Source: JABIEQ01 sp964516055 (GTDB lineage: Bacteria > Patescibacteriota > Patescibacteriia > Magasanikbacterales > UBA922). Taken from it: 35,106 nt of DNA. The position numbers and the translations under genes were made by a program. Location: the NCBI GenBank assembly GCA_964516055.1, contig CAZEYK010000007.1, positions 1 through 35,106 of the forward strand, written 5' to 3'. The notes under the pieces are model-generated. The model searched no databases and was not told the DNA's origin. It worked only from the letters and a program-made list of their open reading frames with translations. This document shows, one piece after another, positions 18,949-27,151 of this stretch (positions within the stretch are counted from its first letter, which is position 1; each line of letters starts with the position of its first letter).

Positions 18949-19601
18949 ATCAATTTGCTTGTAAACATATGATTTTTATATTCTTTCATCGTGATACTTG
19001 TATATAAAAATGATCCGCCCAACAGAATAAATACCACTGCTACGGGAATATTCATTTTAGTGCTAATTCCGTTTATATCATAATAGAGTGCCGGTATTGC
19101 TGTACTATACCCAACAAGAGCAATAATTGATATACCAATTATTATTCCTGAACAAATAATACATAAGCTTCTTTTTTTCCCTTGTACATCAAATAATCCA
19201 ATGAGGATAATACATAAAAAATTTATATTCGTACCAATTTCTGATGGTTCTTGACTGACGGCTTGAATACTATTCATTGTTTCCCCAAGAAATAATCTTT
19301 CTATTCCTGTATTTACATGAAAGAGAGAAGACATAAAAACTATGCCCACAATAAGCATCAATACAAAAGATAATGCAACGATGAGGATATCTATTTCACC
19401 TTGTACTGTTTTTATTTTTTTTTGCACAATTGCATAAAGAATAATACCACTGCAAGTAAATGCTACTGCTGTAATAAATATTCTGGGACCAAACTGTGGA
19501 AATAGACTTTGTACTGGTTGTATTCCAAATACAAAACCCATCATTCTGAGTACTCCGATGATACTTATACCTATAGCAATAACTCGTATAAGATGTCTCA
19601 T
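18945..19601 (-). CDS. Free-standing six-helix membrane sensor module
   Basis: 218 residues with about six hydrophobic helices and little else. The pattern (GIQPVQSLFPQFGPR, then GIERLFLGE, GTNINFLCIILIGL, and a last pair after YSTAIPALYYDINGISTKM) resembles the six-helix membrane domain found at the N-terminus of many PAS histidine kinases and diguanylate cyclases in other bacteria. There it is fused to the signalling domains; here it stands alone and its stop overlaps the kinase start (ATGA). I infer that it works as a detached membrane input or partner of the kinase. The resemblance is from memory of the family pattern and is moderate. Confidence 0.8.
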   Translation of the reverse strand: MRHLIRVIAIGISIIGVLRMMGFVFGIQPVQSLFPQFGPRIFITAVAFTCSGIILYAIVQKKIKTVQGEIDILIVALSFVLMLIVGIVFMSSLFHVNTGIERLFLGETMNSIQAVSQEPSEIGTNINFLCIILIGLFDVQGKKRSLCIICSGIIIGISIIALVGYSTAIPALYYDINGISTKMNIPVAVVFILLGGSFLYTSITMKEYKNHMFTSKLI

Positions 19602-19608
19602 ATATATA

Positions 19609-21438
19609 TTACAATGTTATACTTTCTAACTCTACTGTTTGAGGAATATCAATGTGTAATTCATGAAAGGTATTTACATTGATAAGCTGTACAGGGAAAG
19701 GATTTCCAATCGTTGCTAATGTCGTTGGATTTACTCCATTTATTATTTGTATGGCTTGTTTTGCAAAGATTGTTCCCAATTTTTCTACATTTGGGATAAC
19801 TCCAGCGAGAGCGCCTTTTTCTACCCCTGTTTTTGCGCAACTGAATACGGGAACATGTTGTTCTTTCGCTTTTTTTATAATTATTTCATTCGCAGATTGT
19901 CCTTGAATAAGCGTGTCACAGGCAAGGTACAGAGCATCAAATATTGAAAAATCTGTATTGTTAACCACTGTTTGTAATTCTTGTTTATCTTTCGCTTGAA
20001 GTTGAGTTATGGCAATATGCTTGCGAGCACCAACAGAAGAAAATTCTTCAAATTGAATATTAGAATTTGATTCATTTGTCCTTTGAACGAATACCATTGA
20101 AGTCATATTTGGGAATATTTCTAAAAAGAAATTCATTTGTGTATCACCTGAAACCCAATTTCTTGTTCCCACCGTGTTGTTTCCTGAATTTGTTAGTGAC
20201 TTCACTACTCCTGATTCTTCTGGATAAATTACTACTGAAAATATAATAGGAATGTTCCCTTTCACTTCTTCTTGAACGATGAGTGTTCCAGGGGTCGTGA
20301 GTGAGTAAATCATGTCTGCATGTTGGTTGAGATATGATTGTATCGTTTTTCTATGCTGAGCACTATCAGCATCTGAACTTGGTTCTTCTAAAAAAAGAAC
20401 ATCTTTTCCTTCTACAAGATCACTATTAATAATTCCTTGTTTAAAATTTTCAATATTTTTATTTTGATTTACGTTATCAACCCATCGAGCAATACCAATA
20501 ATAACTGGATCTTTTTTATCTGAGATGTAGTAAATGGATACAATATATACCCCCATCAATATTATGGCAATTAGACCAAACAGGATTTTTATGTTCTTTC
20601 TTTTTATCGGCATGAGTATAAGTAATGCAACTATGATCAGTACTACAGGAATTACCTTTGTACATGTTATAAGAAAAAATAATCGTTTTTTTGCGATATT
20701 AACATGCTTATTTATGCTTGCTTTGGTATATTTATTATGAAAATGATTCCACGGATAGAGTTTTTTTCCTGATTGGCGATCATAGTAATAGGCCGTTGTG
20801 TTGTCTTCATACGCGATGACGGTACCTGTAATTGGCTCTACCCATACGGTTAATTCCGGTTCCAAAATTATTTGACGAGATTCAGGAACTCCAGGAAGAT
20901 ATGTCAGATCATCTGTTTGTTCAATAGTATATCCTTCATAGTGAGTCCGATACACAAATACAGGGAGCCCTTGTATTTCTTCTTTTTTAAGAAATGATAA
21001 TTTTGCCGGTGCTTCATAATTTATATGCCAATAGGTGTATGCTTCCCCTTCATGCAAATTTTTGGGAGCAAATAGGTATCCTTCTCTTGGTTTATCACCA
21101 AGACTCATGATATGTTTTCCTGTTTTTTTGTCTACACCATATTTGCGCGATAGGGCAATAATTATTTTTCCTTCTATGGTTCGTACATCAAAGGTATTTT
21201 CAACAATATAGGCATTTGGAGTCTCATCTACAATATGATAGTTATAACTCGTTACTGATTGTTGTTCCCCCTCATAGGATTGTGTTTGTTCATTATAAAA
21301 ATTATCCGTTGAAATAATTTCCGCATCGTAGGTTACTTGTTGCGGTAACGAACCATACCATATCGGGATATAGCGGTTCATTACAAAAGCAATGAATATG
21401 ACAATAAGAGAAATTATGTATATGACTCCTTTTTTCAT
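19609..21438 (-). CDS. DUF3068-like domain fused to an ABC_sub_bind solute-binding domain
   Basis: 609 residues. TM1 (about 4-22); an extracellular domain (30-245) resembling DUF3068/PorA-type domains, with GYLFAPKNLHEGEAYTYW, then GLPVFVYRTHYEGY and VWVEPITGTVIAYED; two more helices (253-277, 283-304); then an ABC_sub_bind (TrpX-like) periplasmic-binding fold (about 311-600; PVIIGIARWVDN, ADMIYSLTTPGTLIVQE, GNIPIIFSVV, PVFSCAKTGVEKGALAGV). Three helices put the two folds on opposite sides of, or both outside, the membrane depending on orientation; with TM1 N-in, the first domain is outside and the binding domain is outside after TM3. No ABC permease or ATPase is nearby, so a sensory role is more likely than transport. 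7 nt before the six-helix protein gene, same operon. Confidence 0.85.
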   Translation of the reverse strand: MKKGVIYIISLIVIFIAFVMNRYIPIWYGSLPQQVTYDAEIISTDNFYNEQTQSYEGEQQSVTSYNYHIVDETPNAYIVENTFDVRTIEGKIIIALSRKYGVDKKTGKHIMSLGDKPREGYLFAPKNLHEGEAYTYWHINYEAPAKLSFLKKEEIQGLPVFVYRTHYEGYTIEQTDDLTYLPGVPESRQIILEPELTVWVEPITGTVIAYEDNTTAYYYDRQSGKKLYPWNHFHNKYTKASINKHVNIAKKRLFFLITCTKVIPVVLIIVALLILMPIKRKNIKILFGLIAIILMGVYIVSIYYISDKKDPVIIGIARWVDNVNQNKNIENFKQGIINSDLVEGKDVLFLEEPSSDADSAQHRKTIQSYLNQHADMIYSLTTPGTLIVQEEVKGNIPIIFSVVIYPEESGVVKSLTNSGNNTVGTRNWVSGDTQMNFFLEIFPNMTSMVFVQRTNESNSNIQFEEFSSVGARKHIAITQLQAKDKQELQTVVNNTDFSIFDALYLACDTLIQGQSANEIIIKKAKEQHVPVFSCAKTGVEKGALAGVIPNVEKLGTIFAKQAIQIINGVNPTTLATIGNPFPVQLINVNTFHELHIDIPQTVELESITL

Positions 21439-21444
21439 ATTTGT

Positions 21445-22797
21445 TTATATGTTCTTTTGTTTATATGTTCTTTTTTTTATCGTATCTTCTAGTGCGGCTA
21501 TTCGTTCTTTTAATTCTACCATTTTTAACTCTCTTCCTACCATGAATTCATTGAATCTCTCTGCCTCTTGCATTTTTTCTTCTAACTCTCGTTCTTTATT
21601 TTTTTTATCAGTAATGTCAATAATTTGTGAAATGAAATATTTGGGGGTACCTGCAGAGTCTCTTATAATTGAAACATGCAATGATGCCCAGATGATACTT
21701 TTATTTTTATGAATATATCTTTTTTCTATTTCATAGGTATCTCTCTTGCCCCCTATTGTTTCTTGCATTAAATTAAGATCTTTCTGTAAATCATCTTTAT
21801 AGGTAACATCTTGAAATGTTTTTTTCATTAATTCTTTTTTTGAATATCCCAGTGTTTGCTCTATTTTTTTGTTGACGTCAATCCATGTTCCTTCTAACGA
21901 TACAATTGCCATGCCGATAGGTGAATTATTAAATGCTTTTTCAAATTTTTGTTTTTCTTGGTCGATTTCTTTTTGTACTATCAATTCTTTTGTAATATTT
22001 CGAAATACCGTGGCAATATGTTTTTTTCCCTCTACGTTATATACTGTCGTATTTATTTCTATCCAGATGAGTCCCTTTTTTCTGTATATTCCCATGATTA
22101 CGTTTGTTTGACTTTTCCCTGTTTCTTGACTTTTTTGCATGGGACATTTTTCTCTTGGAAATGGCGTTTCATCTTCTCGTATAAATTTCCATGAAGCATC
22201 TAGCCATTTTTTCCCAATAAGCTCTTTTTTTGATACTGCTAATATTTGTGTAGCTGAAACATTTGCATAAATAATGACCCCCTTTTCATTATAAATGAGT
22301 ACTCCTTCATGTAAACTATTTACGAATGTTTCGAGATTATTGTTTGTTTCTTGAAGTACTTTTTGTAATTCCCATTGCTTTGTTATATCAACTACGGAGG
22401 CTATTATGATATACGATGTATCCTGTTTTTGCTTTCTATATACAATTTGAAATCTATGTAGTTGTTTTTTTTTATCACTAATTATTATATGCGATTCTAA
22501 CACCGATTGTTTTTTTAATTTTTTTATCACCGTTGGAAGAGGAACAACCTGTTCTTTTTCCTCTTTTGGTACGATACTCGTGAACTTTTTTGATAATAAT
22601 TCTTTTGGCTTGTATTTCAAAATGTCTGTGATATAACTGTTTATAAAGATGACTTTTCCTTTGGTATCAAAAACAATACTACCTGTTATCGCAACATCAA
22701 GTGCTCTTTTGAATATCTGACATCGTCCTTTACATTCAGTTTGAGCTATAGTACTTTTTGTTTTTTTATTTCTCGTGTTCTCTTTTTTTACAGGCAT
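21445..22797 (-). CDS. Cytoplasmic triple-PAS protein without kinase domain
   Basis: 450 residues, no membrane helix. Three PAS domains: about 28-140 (VFDTKGKVIFIN to VVDIT), 152-275 (IYNEKGVIIYAN to FRNIT) and 288-400 (SLEGTWIDVNKK to IIDIT). A C(x3)C pair (ECKGRC) precedes the first; a lone Cys218 lies in the second. The C-terminus is a coiled coil with MVGRELKMVELKERI (419-433), the same motif that ends the CHASE protein at 30966. In other bacteria this helix links PAS domains to kinases or cyclases; here nothing follows it. It probably passes a signal to another protein, most simply the kinase three genes downstream. First gene of the sensory operon, directly after a terminator. Confidence 0.9.
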   Translation of the reverse strand: MPVKKENTRNKKTKSTIAQTECKGRCQIFKRALDVAITGSIVFDTKGKVIFINSYITDILKYKPKELLSKKFTSIVPKEEKEQVVPLPTVIKKLKKQSVLESHIIISDKKKQLHRFQIVYRKQKQDTSYIIIASVVDITKQWELQKVLQETNNNLETFVNSLHEGVLIYNEKGVIIYANVSATQILAVSKKELIGKKWLDASWKFIREDETPFPREKCPMQKSQETGKSQTNVIMGIYRKKGLIWIEINTTVYNVEGKKHIATVFRNITKELIVQKEIDQEKQKFEKAFNNSPIGMAIVSLEGTWIDVNKKIEQTLGYSKKELMKKTFQDVTYKDDLQKDLNLMQETIGGKRDTYEIEKRYIHKNKSIIWASLHVSIIRDSAGTPKYFISQIIDITDKKNKERELEEKMQEAERFNEFMVGRELKMVELKERIAALEDTIKKRTYKQKNI

Positions 22798-22802
22798 ACG
22801 TA

Positions 22803-22838
22803 TAAAAAAGAAAGACAGATTTGTATATTATCTGCCTG
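22803..22838 (-). terminator. Probable rho-independent terminator of the pilus operon
   Basis: On the minus strand an 8-bp stem with one G-U pair (22830-22837 with 22813-22820), a 9-nt loop, then TTTCTTTTTT. It falls between the major pilin gene and the triple-PAS gene, only a few nt before the PAS start codon, so it could also act as an attenuator for the sensory operon. The remaining 135 nt of this gap (22839-22972) show no gene. Confidence 0.5.
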
Positions 22839-22972
22839 TTCTTTATCTCTTTATGTACTTTCTCTCATTGTATTTGTAGGAAAGGACTCTTTTACTATCC
22901 AGTAAAATTTTTATTTCTCTCTTCTGCACGAACGATTACATTCACAGTAGATTCAAACAAATACAAATCATG

Positions 22973-23452
22973 TTATCTTGTAACTTCGATAACAGCACTT
23001 TCTTGTGGATTACATGCGCCTACTGTGAGTCTATTGTTGTCTCCTTTATTTATATAATAATCTGTACTTGATGCAGCACCTTGGGGGTCCGTTGGTATAC
23101 CTACAATGTAGGTAGGAACTAACACATCACTCAAATCAAGACAAGCTGCCACTGTTGTGGTGGCCCCACATACACTATCACATCCAGTACCTGCTGTTCC
23201 CAATACTTGAGAAGTTCCAACAACACTATCAATGCTTGCTGGGAATGATCCATTGTTATCTAACGCATATTGATATATCGCATTGATAATGGTGTTTGTG
23301 TCAATTTGTCTTTGGGCATTATTTGTATCACCAAGTTGTTTACTTGGATTTATAGCAATGATCACAATCCCAGCCAAAATTCCGATAGCAGCAACAACAA
23401 GCAAAATTTCCAATAATGTAAACCCTTTTTGATTACGGACTGTCTTCATCAT
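22973..23452 (-). CDS. pilA: Type IV major pilin (PilA/GspG-like)
   Basis: 159 residues. Class III prepilin signal: short basic leader, then cleavage in QKG-FTLLEILL with Glu5 of the mature chain present, followed by the long hydrophobic N-terminal helix. The soluble part has INPSKQLGDTNNAQRQID, a frequent pattern in small Gram-positive and CPR pilins, and four cysteines (GCDSVCGATTTVAACLD and the late GACNPQ) that could form two disulfides. It lies last in the pilus operon with its own upstream promoter, fitting high expression of the main fibre subunit. Its ATG overlaps the stop of the 39-aa peptide gene. Confidence 0.92.
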   Translation of the reverse strand: MMKTVRNQKGFTLLEILLVVAAIGILAGIVIIAINPSKQLGDTNNAQRQIDTNTIINAIYQYALDNNGSFPASIDSVVGTSQVLGTAGTGCDSVCGATTTVAACLDLSDVLVPTYIVGIPTDPQGAASSTDYYINKGDNNRLTVGACNPQESAVIEVTR

Positions 23453-23568
23453 ATGAACGATTTTATTGAATTAACTATTGTAGGGAACAATAGTAGTATG
23501 AAAAATATAACTAATAACCCTATATTTACTGTTAATAACTTTTTTTCTCTTTTAGATATTTTATTCAT
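23449..23568 (-). CDS. 39-aa single-helix membrane peptide upstream of the major pilin
   Basis: The minus strand from the ATG at 23568 reads MNKISKREKKLLTVNIG, then a strongly hydrophobic stretch (LLVIFFILLLFP) and a short tail, ending in TGA that overlaps the pilin ATG (ATGATG). The basic N-terminus and single helix are a typical small membrane protein. Overlap of stop and start suggests translational coupling with the pilin. An extended -10 lies 10 nt upstream of its ATG, so it opens the pilin transcript. It lacks a prepilin cleavage motif. Function unknown; an assembly accessory is conceivable. Confidence 0.55.
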   Translation of the reverse strand: MNKISKREKKLLTVNIGLLVIFFILLLFPTIVNSIKSFI

Positions 23569-23577
23569 ATATTTTAT

Positions 23578-23586
23578 AGTATATCA
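23578..23586 (-). promoter_or_regulatory. Extended -10 promoter for the 39-aa peptide and major pilin
   Basis: The minus strand reads TGA-TATACT (TG at 23585-23586, -10 at 23578-23583). The 39-aa peptide ATG is 10 nt downstream, so the mRNA would be almost leaderless. It separates the major pilin from the minor-pilin part of the operon. Confidence 0.5.
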
Positions 23587-23592
23587 CATCTC

Positions 23593-24000
23593 TTAAAAGG
23601 ACGAAACTTCTTGCCAAGAAATGATGTTTATCTGTGGATTAATTTTATCAATAGATACTTCTACCCTTCTAATAATTGTATCCACTGTACTTGACGCCAT
23701 GACTGTTCTATTTTGTCCGCCACCACTGGTCACCGTATAGGTACATTCTCCTTCACTGAAGGTGAGTGTTTGTGTTCCTGTGAACGGGGTACTATCCCGT
23801 ATTTCTTGAAGAGCAGATTCAGCGCAGGTATCCGCATATACTCGTGCAATAATTGAAAGTTCCTTTACCCTAGCATTTTTACTTGCCTGGATACTTAATA
23901 ATAACAACGATATGGCAATTGTAGCCGAAACTGCACCAATAATAAGAATCGTAATAAGAATCACGTAGCCTTGTTGATTGTGCTGTGTATTCTTTTTCAT
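23593..24000 (-). CDS. PilX-like minor pilin
   Basis: 135 residues. The N-terminus QQGYVILITILIIGAVSATIAISLLLLS is like PilX/GspK-type minor pilins, which often have G-Y/F then a hydrophobic helix without the Glu at position 5 (here Ile), and the body has the typical YADTCAESALQEIR with a cysteine that pairs with a later CTYTV. PilX-type proteins prime pilus assembly at the tip together with PilV and PilW. It begins 4 nt after the PilW-like gene. Confidence 0.85.
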   Translation of the reverse strand: MKKNTQHNQQGYVILITILIIGAVSATIAISLLLLSIQASKNARVKELSIIARVYADTCAESALQEIRDSTPFTGTQTLTFSEGECTYTVTSGGGQNRTVMASSTVDTIIRRVEVSIDKINPQINIISWQEVSSF

Positions 24001-24004
24001 AACA

Positions 24005-25261
24005 CTATGGCGTTATTCCTGTTACATTTTTGGTAGAAGCATCGCTCATGGTAAAGAGAATATCAAATGTTGTTCCTGGAATATTCTTACTGAAGGTAAT
24101 ACTATCTAATGGAATTACACCACCTCCTGTGGCAAGAAGTGTATCGGTGATATTTGTGATTGATCCTGAATTACTGTTTCCTGAAAATACTTGGGTTCCA
24201 TCTATTGTTATCGTTTTCATCTTATTTCCACTTGCTCCACCTGTCCAACTAACGGTCATCTCTGTGATCGTTATATTACTGGCTCCGGTGTTTTCAAGGG
24301 TTATCCCCTGCAATGTTTTACTGCCTCCTCCAACTACCACACTTGTAGTATCTACAACCAAATTACTTGCCTCTGTCCCTAGAGCTAACGTTGTGGCACT
24401 TGGAATATTGGATATCGCTGACGTATTTGGTACTTCATCGCTCGTCTTTATCGCAAAGTAATACGTCGTGTTTGCTGTGAGTGAACTTACGGTAACGCTC
24501 TCACTTGATCCAGCGATACTTGGTACAGGCTCCCCTATCACTTGCGTCGCTGATGCCCAATTCGCCTCTGAAATTAAACTCGTTGAATACCGTATATCAT
24601 ATGCCGCTGCTGTACCCACCCCGGCATCATCCCCTGGAGACGTCCACGCCAAATCTATACTCGTCTGGCTCGGATTGCTTGCCGCAAAATCGCTGATCGC
24701 TGAGGGGGGCGTCGTGTCTGACGGCGTTGAAGTCACAATGCCGCTGGCACTTTTTCCTCGAACGGTTGCTGCTCCATAAAATGTTTGATTGTATTCATAT
24801 TCGTTTCGGCCACTATTATTTATTCTAGCTAGATCAAATTGAATTTTAATCGTGCCGCTCGTACTTCCTAATGTCGTGTTTGAAAATGATAAATTTGTAG
24901 CATCTACGAGTGATGAACTCAAAGCAATAGGGCTATTACTTCCTTCTGTTATGCGAATGGTGCCCGTACTCAGATCAAACACGGTAGGACTTTTTGCTCC
25001 ATCATATACTTCTAGAACGAGTGTTGAGCCACTGCCGCCAGTAATTGGTGAGGTAATAGACTTTGCATTGCGAATAATTTGTGACATATACTCAACAATT
25101 TGTGAACCCTGTCCCTCCACCTCGGCGATTGATTGTTGTTTTACTCTTCCTTCTATCATCATGCCAGCGAAAGCCATAATAACCGTAATCATGGTGGCCG
25201 TGATTCCCAAATACAACAATAGCTCAAGTAGGGTAAATCCTTTGGAAGAAAAGTGCTTCAT
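24005..25261 (-). CDS. PilW-like minor pilin with FN3 and beta-domain tail
   Basis: 418 residues. Prepilin signal SKG-FTLLELLLYLGI with Glu5, pilin helix and body (to about 170, EGQGSQIVEYMSQIIRNAKS, PilW-like), then one fibronectin type III domain (182-291) and a final beta-sandwich-like domain (295-418). Residues 181-418 are identical, at DNA level too, to residues 391-628 of the preceding pilin. An exposed FN3 tail suggests adhesion at the pilus tip. Starts 3 nt after the preceding gene's stop. Confidence 0.88.
   Translation of the reverse strand: MKHFSSKGFTLLELLLYLGITATMITVIMAFAGMMIEGRVKQQSIAEVEGQGSQIVEYMSQIIRNAKSITSPITGGSGSTLVLEVYDGAKSPTVFDLSTGTIRITEGSNSPIALSSSLVDATNLSFSNTTLGSTSGTIKIQFDLARINNSGRNEYEYNQTFYGAATVRGKSASGIVTSTPSDTTPPSAISDFAASNPSQTSIDLAWTSPGDDAGVGTAAAYDIRYSTSLISEANWASATQVIGEPVPSIAGSSESVTVSSLTANTTYYFAIKTSDEVPNTSAISNIPSATTLALGTEASNLVVDTTSVVVGGGSKTLQGITLENTGASNITITEMTVSWTGGASGNKMKTITIDGTQVFSGNSNSGSITNITDTLLATGGGVIPLDSITFSKNIPGTTFDILFTMSDASTKNVTGITP
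24006..24721. repeat. 716-bp perfect direct repeat, copy 1
   Basis: Identical base for base to 25266-25981, at an offset of exactly 1260 bp. It covers the 3' part of the PilW-like gene, coding the FN3 and terminal beta domain; the stops differ (TAG here, TAA in copy 2) because identity ends at the last two bases of the stop codon. Confidence 0.97.
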
Positions 25262-25264
25262 ATA

Positions 25265-27151
25265 TTATGGCGTTATTCCTGTTACATTTTTGGTAGAAGC
25301 ATCGCTCATGGTAAAGAGAATATCAAATGTTGTTCCTGGAATATTCTTACTGAAGGTAATACTATCTAATGGAATTACACCACCTCCTGTGGCAAGAAGT
25401 GTATCGGTGATATTTGTGATTGATCCTGAATTACTGTTTCCTGAAAATACTTGGGTTCCATCTATTGTTATCGTTTTCATCTTATTTCCACTTGCTCCAC
25501 CTGTCCAACTAACGGTCATCTCTGTGATCGTTATATTACTGGCTCCGGTGTTTTCAAGGGTTATCCCCTGCAATGTTTTACTGCCTCCTCCAACTACCAC
25601 ACTTGTAGTATCTACAACCAAATTACTTGCCTCTGTCCCTAGAGCTAACGTTGTGGCACTTGGAATATTGGATATCGCTGACGTATTTGGTACTTCATCG
25701 CTCGTCTTTATCGCAAAGTAATACGTCGTGTTTGCTGTGAGTGAACTTACGGTAACGCTCTCACTTGATCCAGCGATACTTGGTACAGGCTCCCCTATCA
25801 CTTGCGTCGCTGATGCCCAATTCGCCTCTGAAATTAAACTCGTTGAATACCGTATATCATATGCCGCTGCTGTACCCACCCCGGCATCATCCCCTGGAGA
25901 CGTCCACGCCAAATCTATACTCGTCTGGCTCGGATTGCTTGCCGCAAAATCGCTGATCGCTGAGGGGGGCGTCGTGTCTGATGTAGTCAAGGTAGTACTA
26001 TTTGGAATGTTTGATATTGCTGAGGTGTTTGGTACTTCATCGTCGGTTTTAATAGCAAAGTAGTACGTGGTATTAGCAGTTAATCCACTGACGGTAAATG
26101 TTTCACTTGACCCAGCGACACTTGGCACGGGTTCTCCTAACACTTGTGTTGCTGACGCCCAACTTGCTTCTGAGATAAGACTCGTTGAGTACCGAATATC
26201 GTATGAAGAGGCGGTTCCACTTGCGCCATCGTCTCCAGGTGCTGTCCATGCCAAATCGATAGTAGTTGCACTCGGATTACTTGCCGCAAAGTTTGAAATA
26301 GCATCTGGAGGAGTTGTATCTCCTGCACCAGGCACAATATTTACCGTGGTAGTTGACCCATCAGAAAATGAAAACAGAACGTCAAAGGTATTTCCTGTTG
26401 TATCCCCATCAAACCCAAAAAAATCTATAGGAATCACTCCTGATCCTTGACTTAAGGTGACATCGACGATATCAATTTCTGTTCCAGAATTTTGTTTACC
26501 CGCGGGAGAACCTGCTCCATTCCAACTCCATACACTACTTCCGTTTATATCAATGTCTTTTATCTGTAGTCCCCCGTCTGTCCATGATACAGCCATTTTA
26601 TCTATGGTAATATCAAATTCTCCTTGATTTTCAACTGTTACTCCTTGTAATTCTTTATTTCCAGGCCTACCAATTAACGCACCACTGGTATCTGCAAAAA
26701 ATATTTGCGCTTGTGTAATAAGCCGTATCCAATTGGTAAAACGAGTCACGAGGGTTATCATACGATTGCTTTGCGGTGTTGCCTGCCACGTAACCGTGGT
26801 GGTAACAATTTTTGTATTGCTATCGATAGAGTCAATGAATATTTGTCTGGTGTAATTATCGGTAAGATCACTACTCCCAGAAAATATCCAATTTGTCCCT
26901 GACACCGTCAGTCCATGTGTGCCATTTTCTAGGTTATCAAAAGAGTTATCTCTCATATTTCGTACGGCCTCAATTCCTTCTTCGGCAATAAGCGCTGCCC
27001 GTCCATGAGTACTCGTAGTAAATGTGCTCTGCCTTCCATATATGAGCGCCCCCACCATACCCGTTACCATGAGCCCAAAAATAGCAGTAGCAAGCACAGC
27101 TTCTACTAAACTAAATCCTTTATTATTATTGTGAAACAGTTCCTTTTTCAT
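25265..27151 (-). CDS. PilV-like minor pilin with two FN3 domains between duplicated beta domains
   Basis: 628 residues, far longer than ordinary minor pilins (about 150-200). Prepilin signal NKG-FSLVEAVLATAIFG with Glu5; PilV-like body (ALIAEEGIEAVRNMRDNSF). Then beta domain A1 (about 150-275, LQGVTVENQGEFDITIDKM), FN3-1 (278-388), FN3-2 (393-501, NTTYYFAIKTSDEVPN) and beta domain A2 (505-628, LQGITLENTGASNITITEM). A1 and A2 are clearly homologous; the two FN3 copies are near-identical in pattern. Overlaps the preceding gene by 26 nt. Probably a tip adhesin presented on the pilus. The function of the A domain is not known to me. Confidence 0.88.
   Translation of the reverse strand: MKKELFHNNNKGFSLVEAVLATAIFGLMVTGMVGALIYGRQSTFTTSTHGRAALIAEEGIEAVRNMRDNSFDNLENGTHGLTVSGTNWIFSGSSDLTDNYTRQIFIDSIDSNTKIVTTTVTWQATPQSNRMITLVTRFTNWIRLITQAQIFFADTSGALIGRPGNKELQGVTVENQGEFDITIDKMAVSWTDGGLQIKDIDINGSSVWSWNGAGSPAGKQNSGTEIDIVDVTLSQGSGVIPIDFFGFDGDTTGNTFDVLFSFSDGSTTTVNIVPGAGDTTPPDAISNFAASNPSATTIDLAWTAPGDDGASGTASSYDIRYSTSLISEASWASATQVLGEPVPSVAGSSETFTVSGLTANTTYYFAIKTDDEVPNTSAISNIPNSTTLTTSDTTPPSAISDFAASNPSQTSIDLAWTSPGDDAGVGTAAAYDIRYSTSLISEANWASATQVIGEPVPSIAGSSESVTVSSLTANTTYYFAIKTSDEVPNTSAISNIPSATTLALGTEASNLVVDTTSVVVGGGSKTLQGITLENTGASNITITEMTVSWTGGASGNKMKTITIDGTQVFSGNSNSGSITNITDTLLATGGGVIPLDSITFSKNIPGTTFDILFTMSDASTKNVTGITP
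25266..25981. repeat. 716-bp perfect direct repeat, copy 2
   Basis: Second copy of the repeat at 24006-24721, forming the 3' end of the PilV-like gene (residues 391-628). The bases on both sides diverge at once, so the copied unit is exactly FN3-2 plus domain A2. Confidence 0.97.

Noticed and set aside
22839..22972. Riboswitch (for example cyclic di-GMP) ahead of the PAS gene
   Set aside because: I find none of the conserved riboswitch core sequences; only a terminator-like hairpin is supported.
24006..25981. Possible insertion sequence or transposon made by the long direct repeats
   Set aside because: The repeats are coding, end exactly at the stop codons, and no transposase or terminal inverted repeats lie within or around them.
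24030..26450. Plus-strand open frames opposite the minor pilins, present twice with identical sequence
   Set aside because: They are antisense shadows; the duplication only reflects the direct repeat, and the minus frames carry clear pilin and FN3 motifs.
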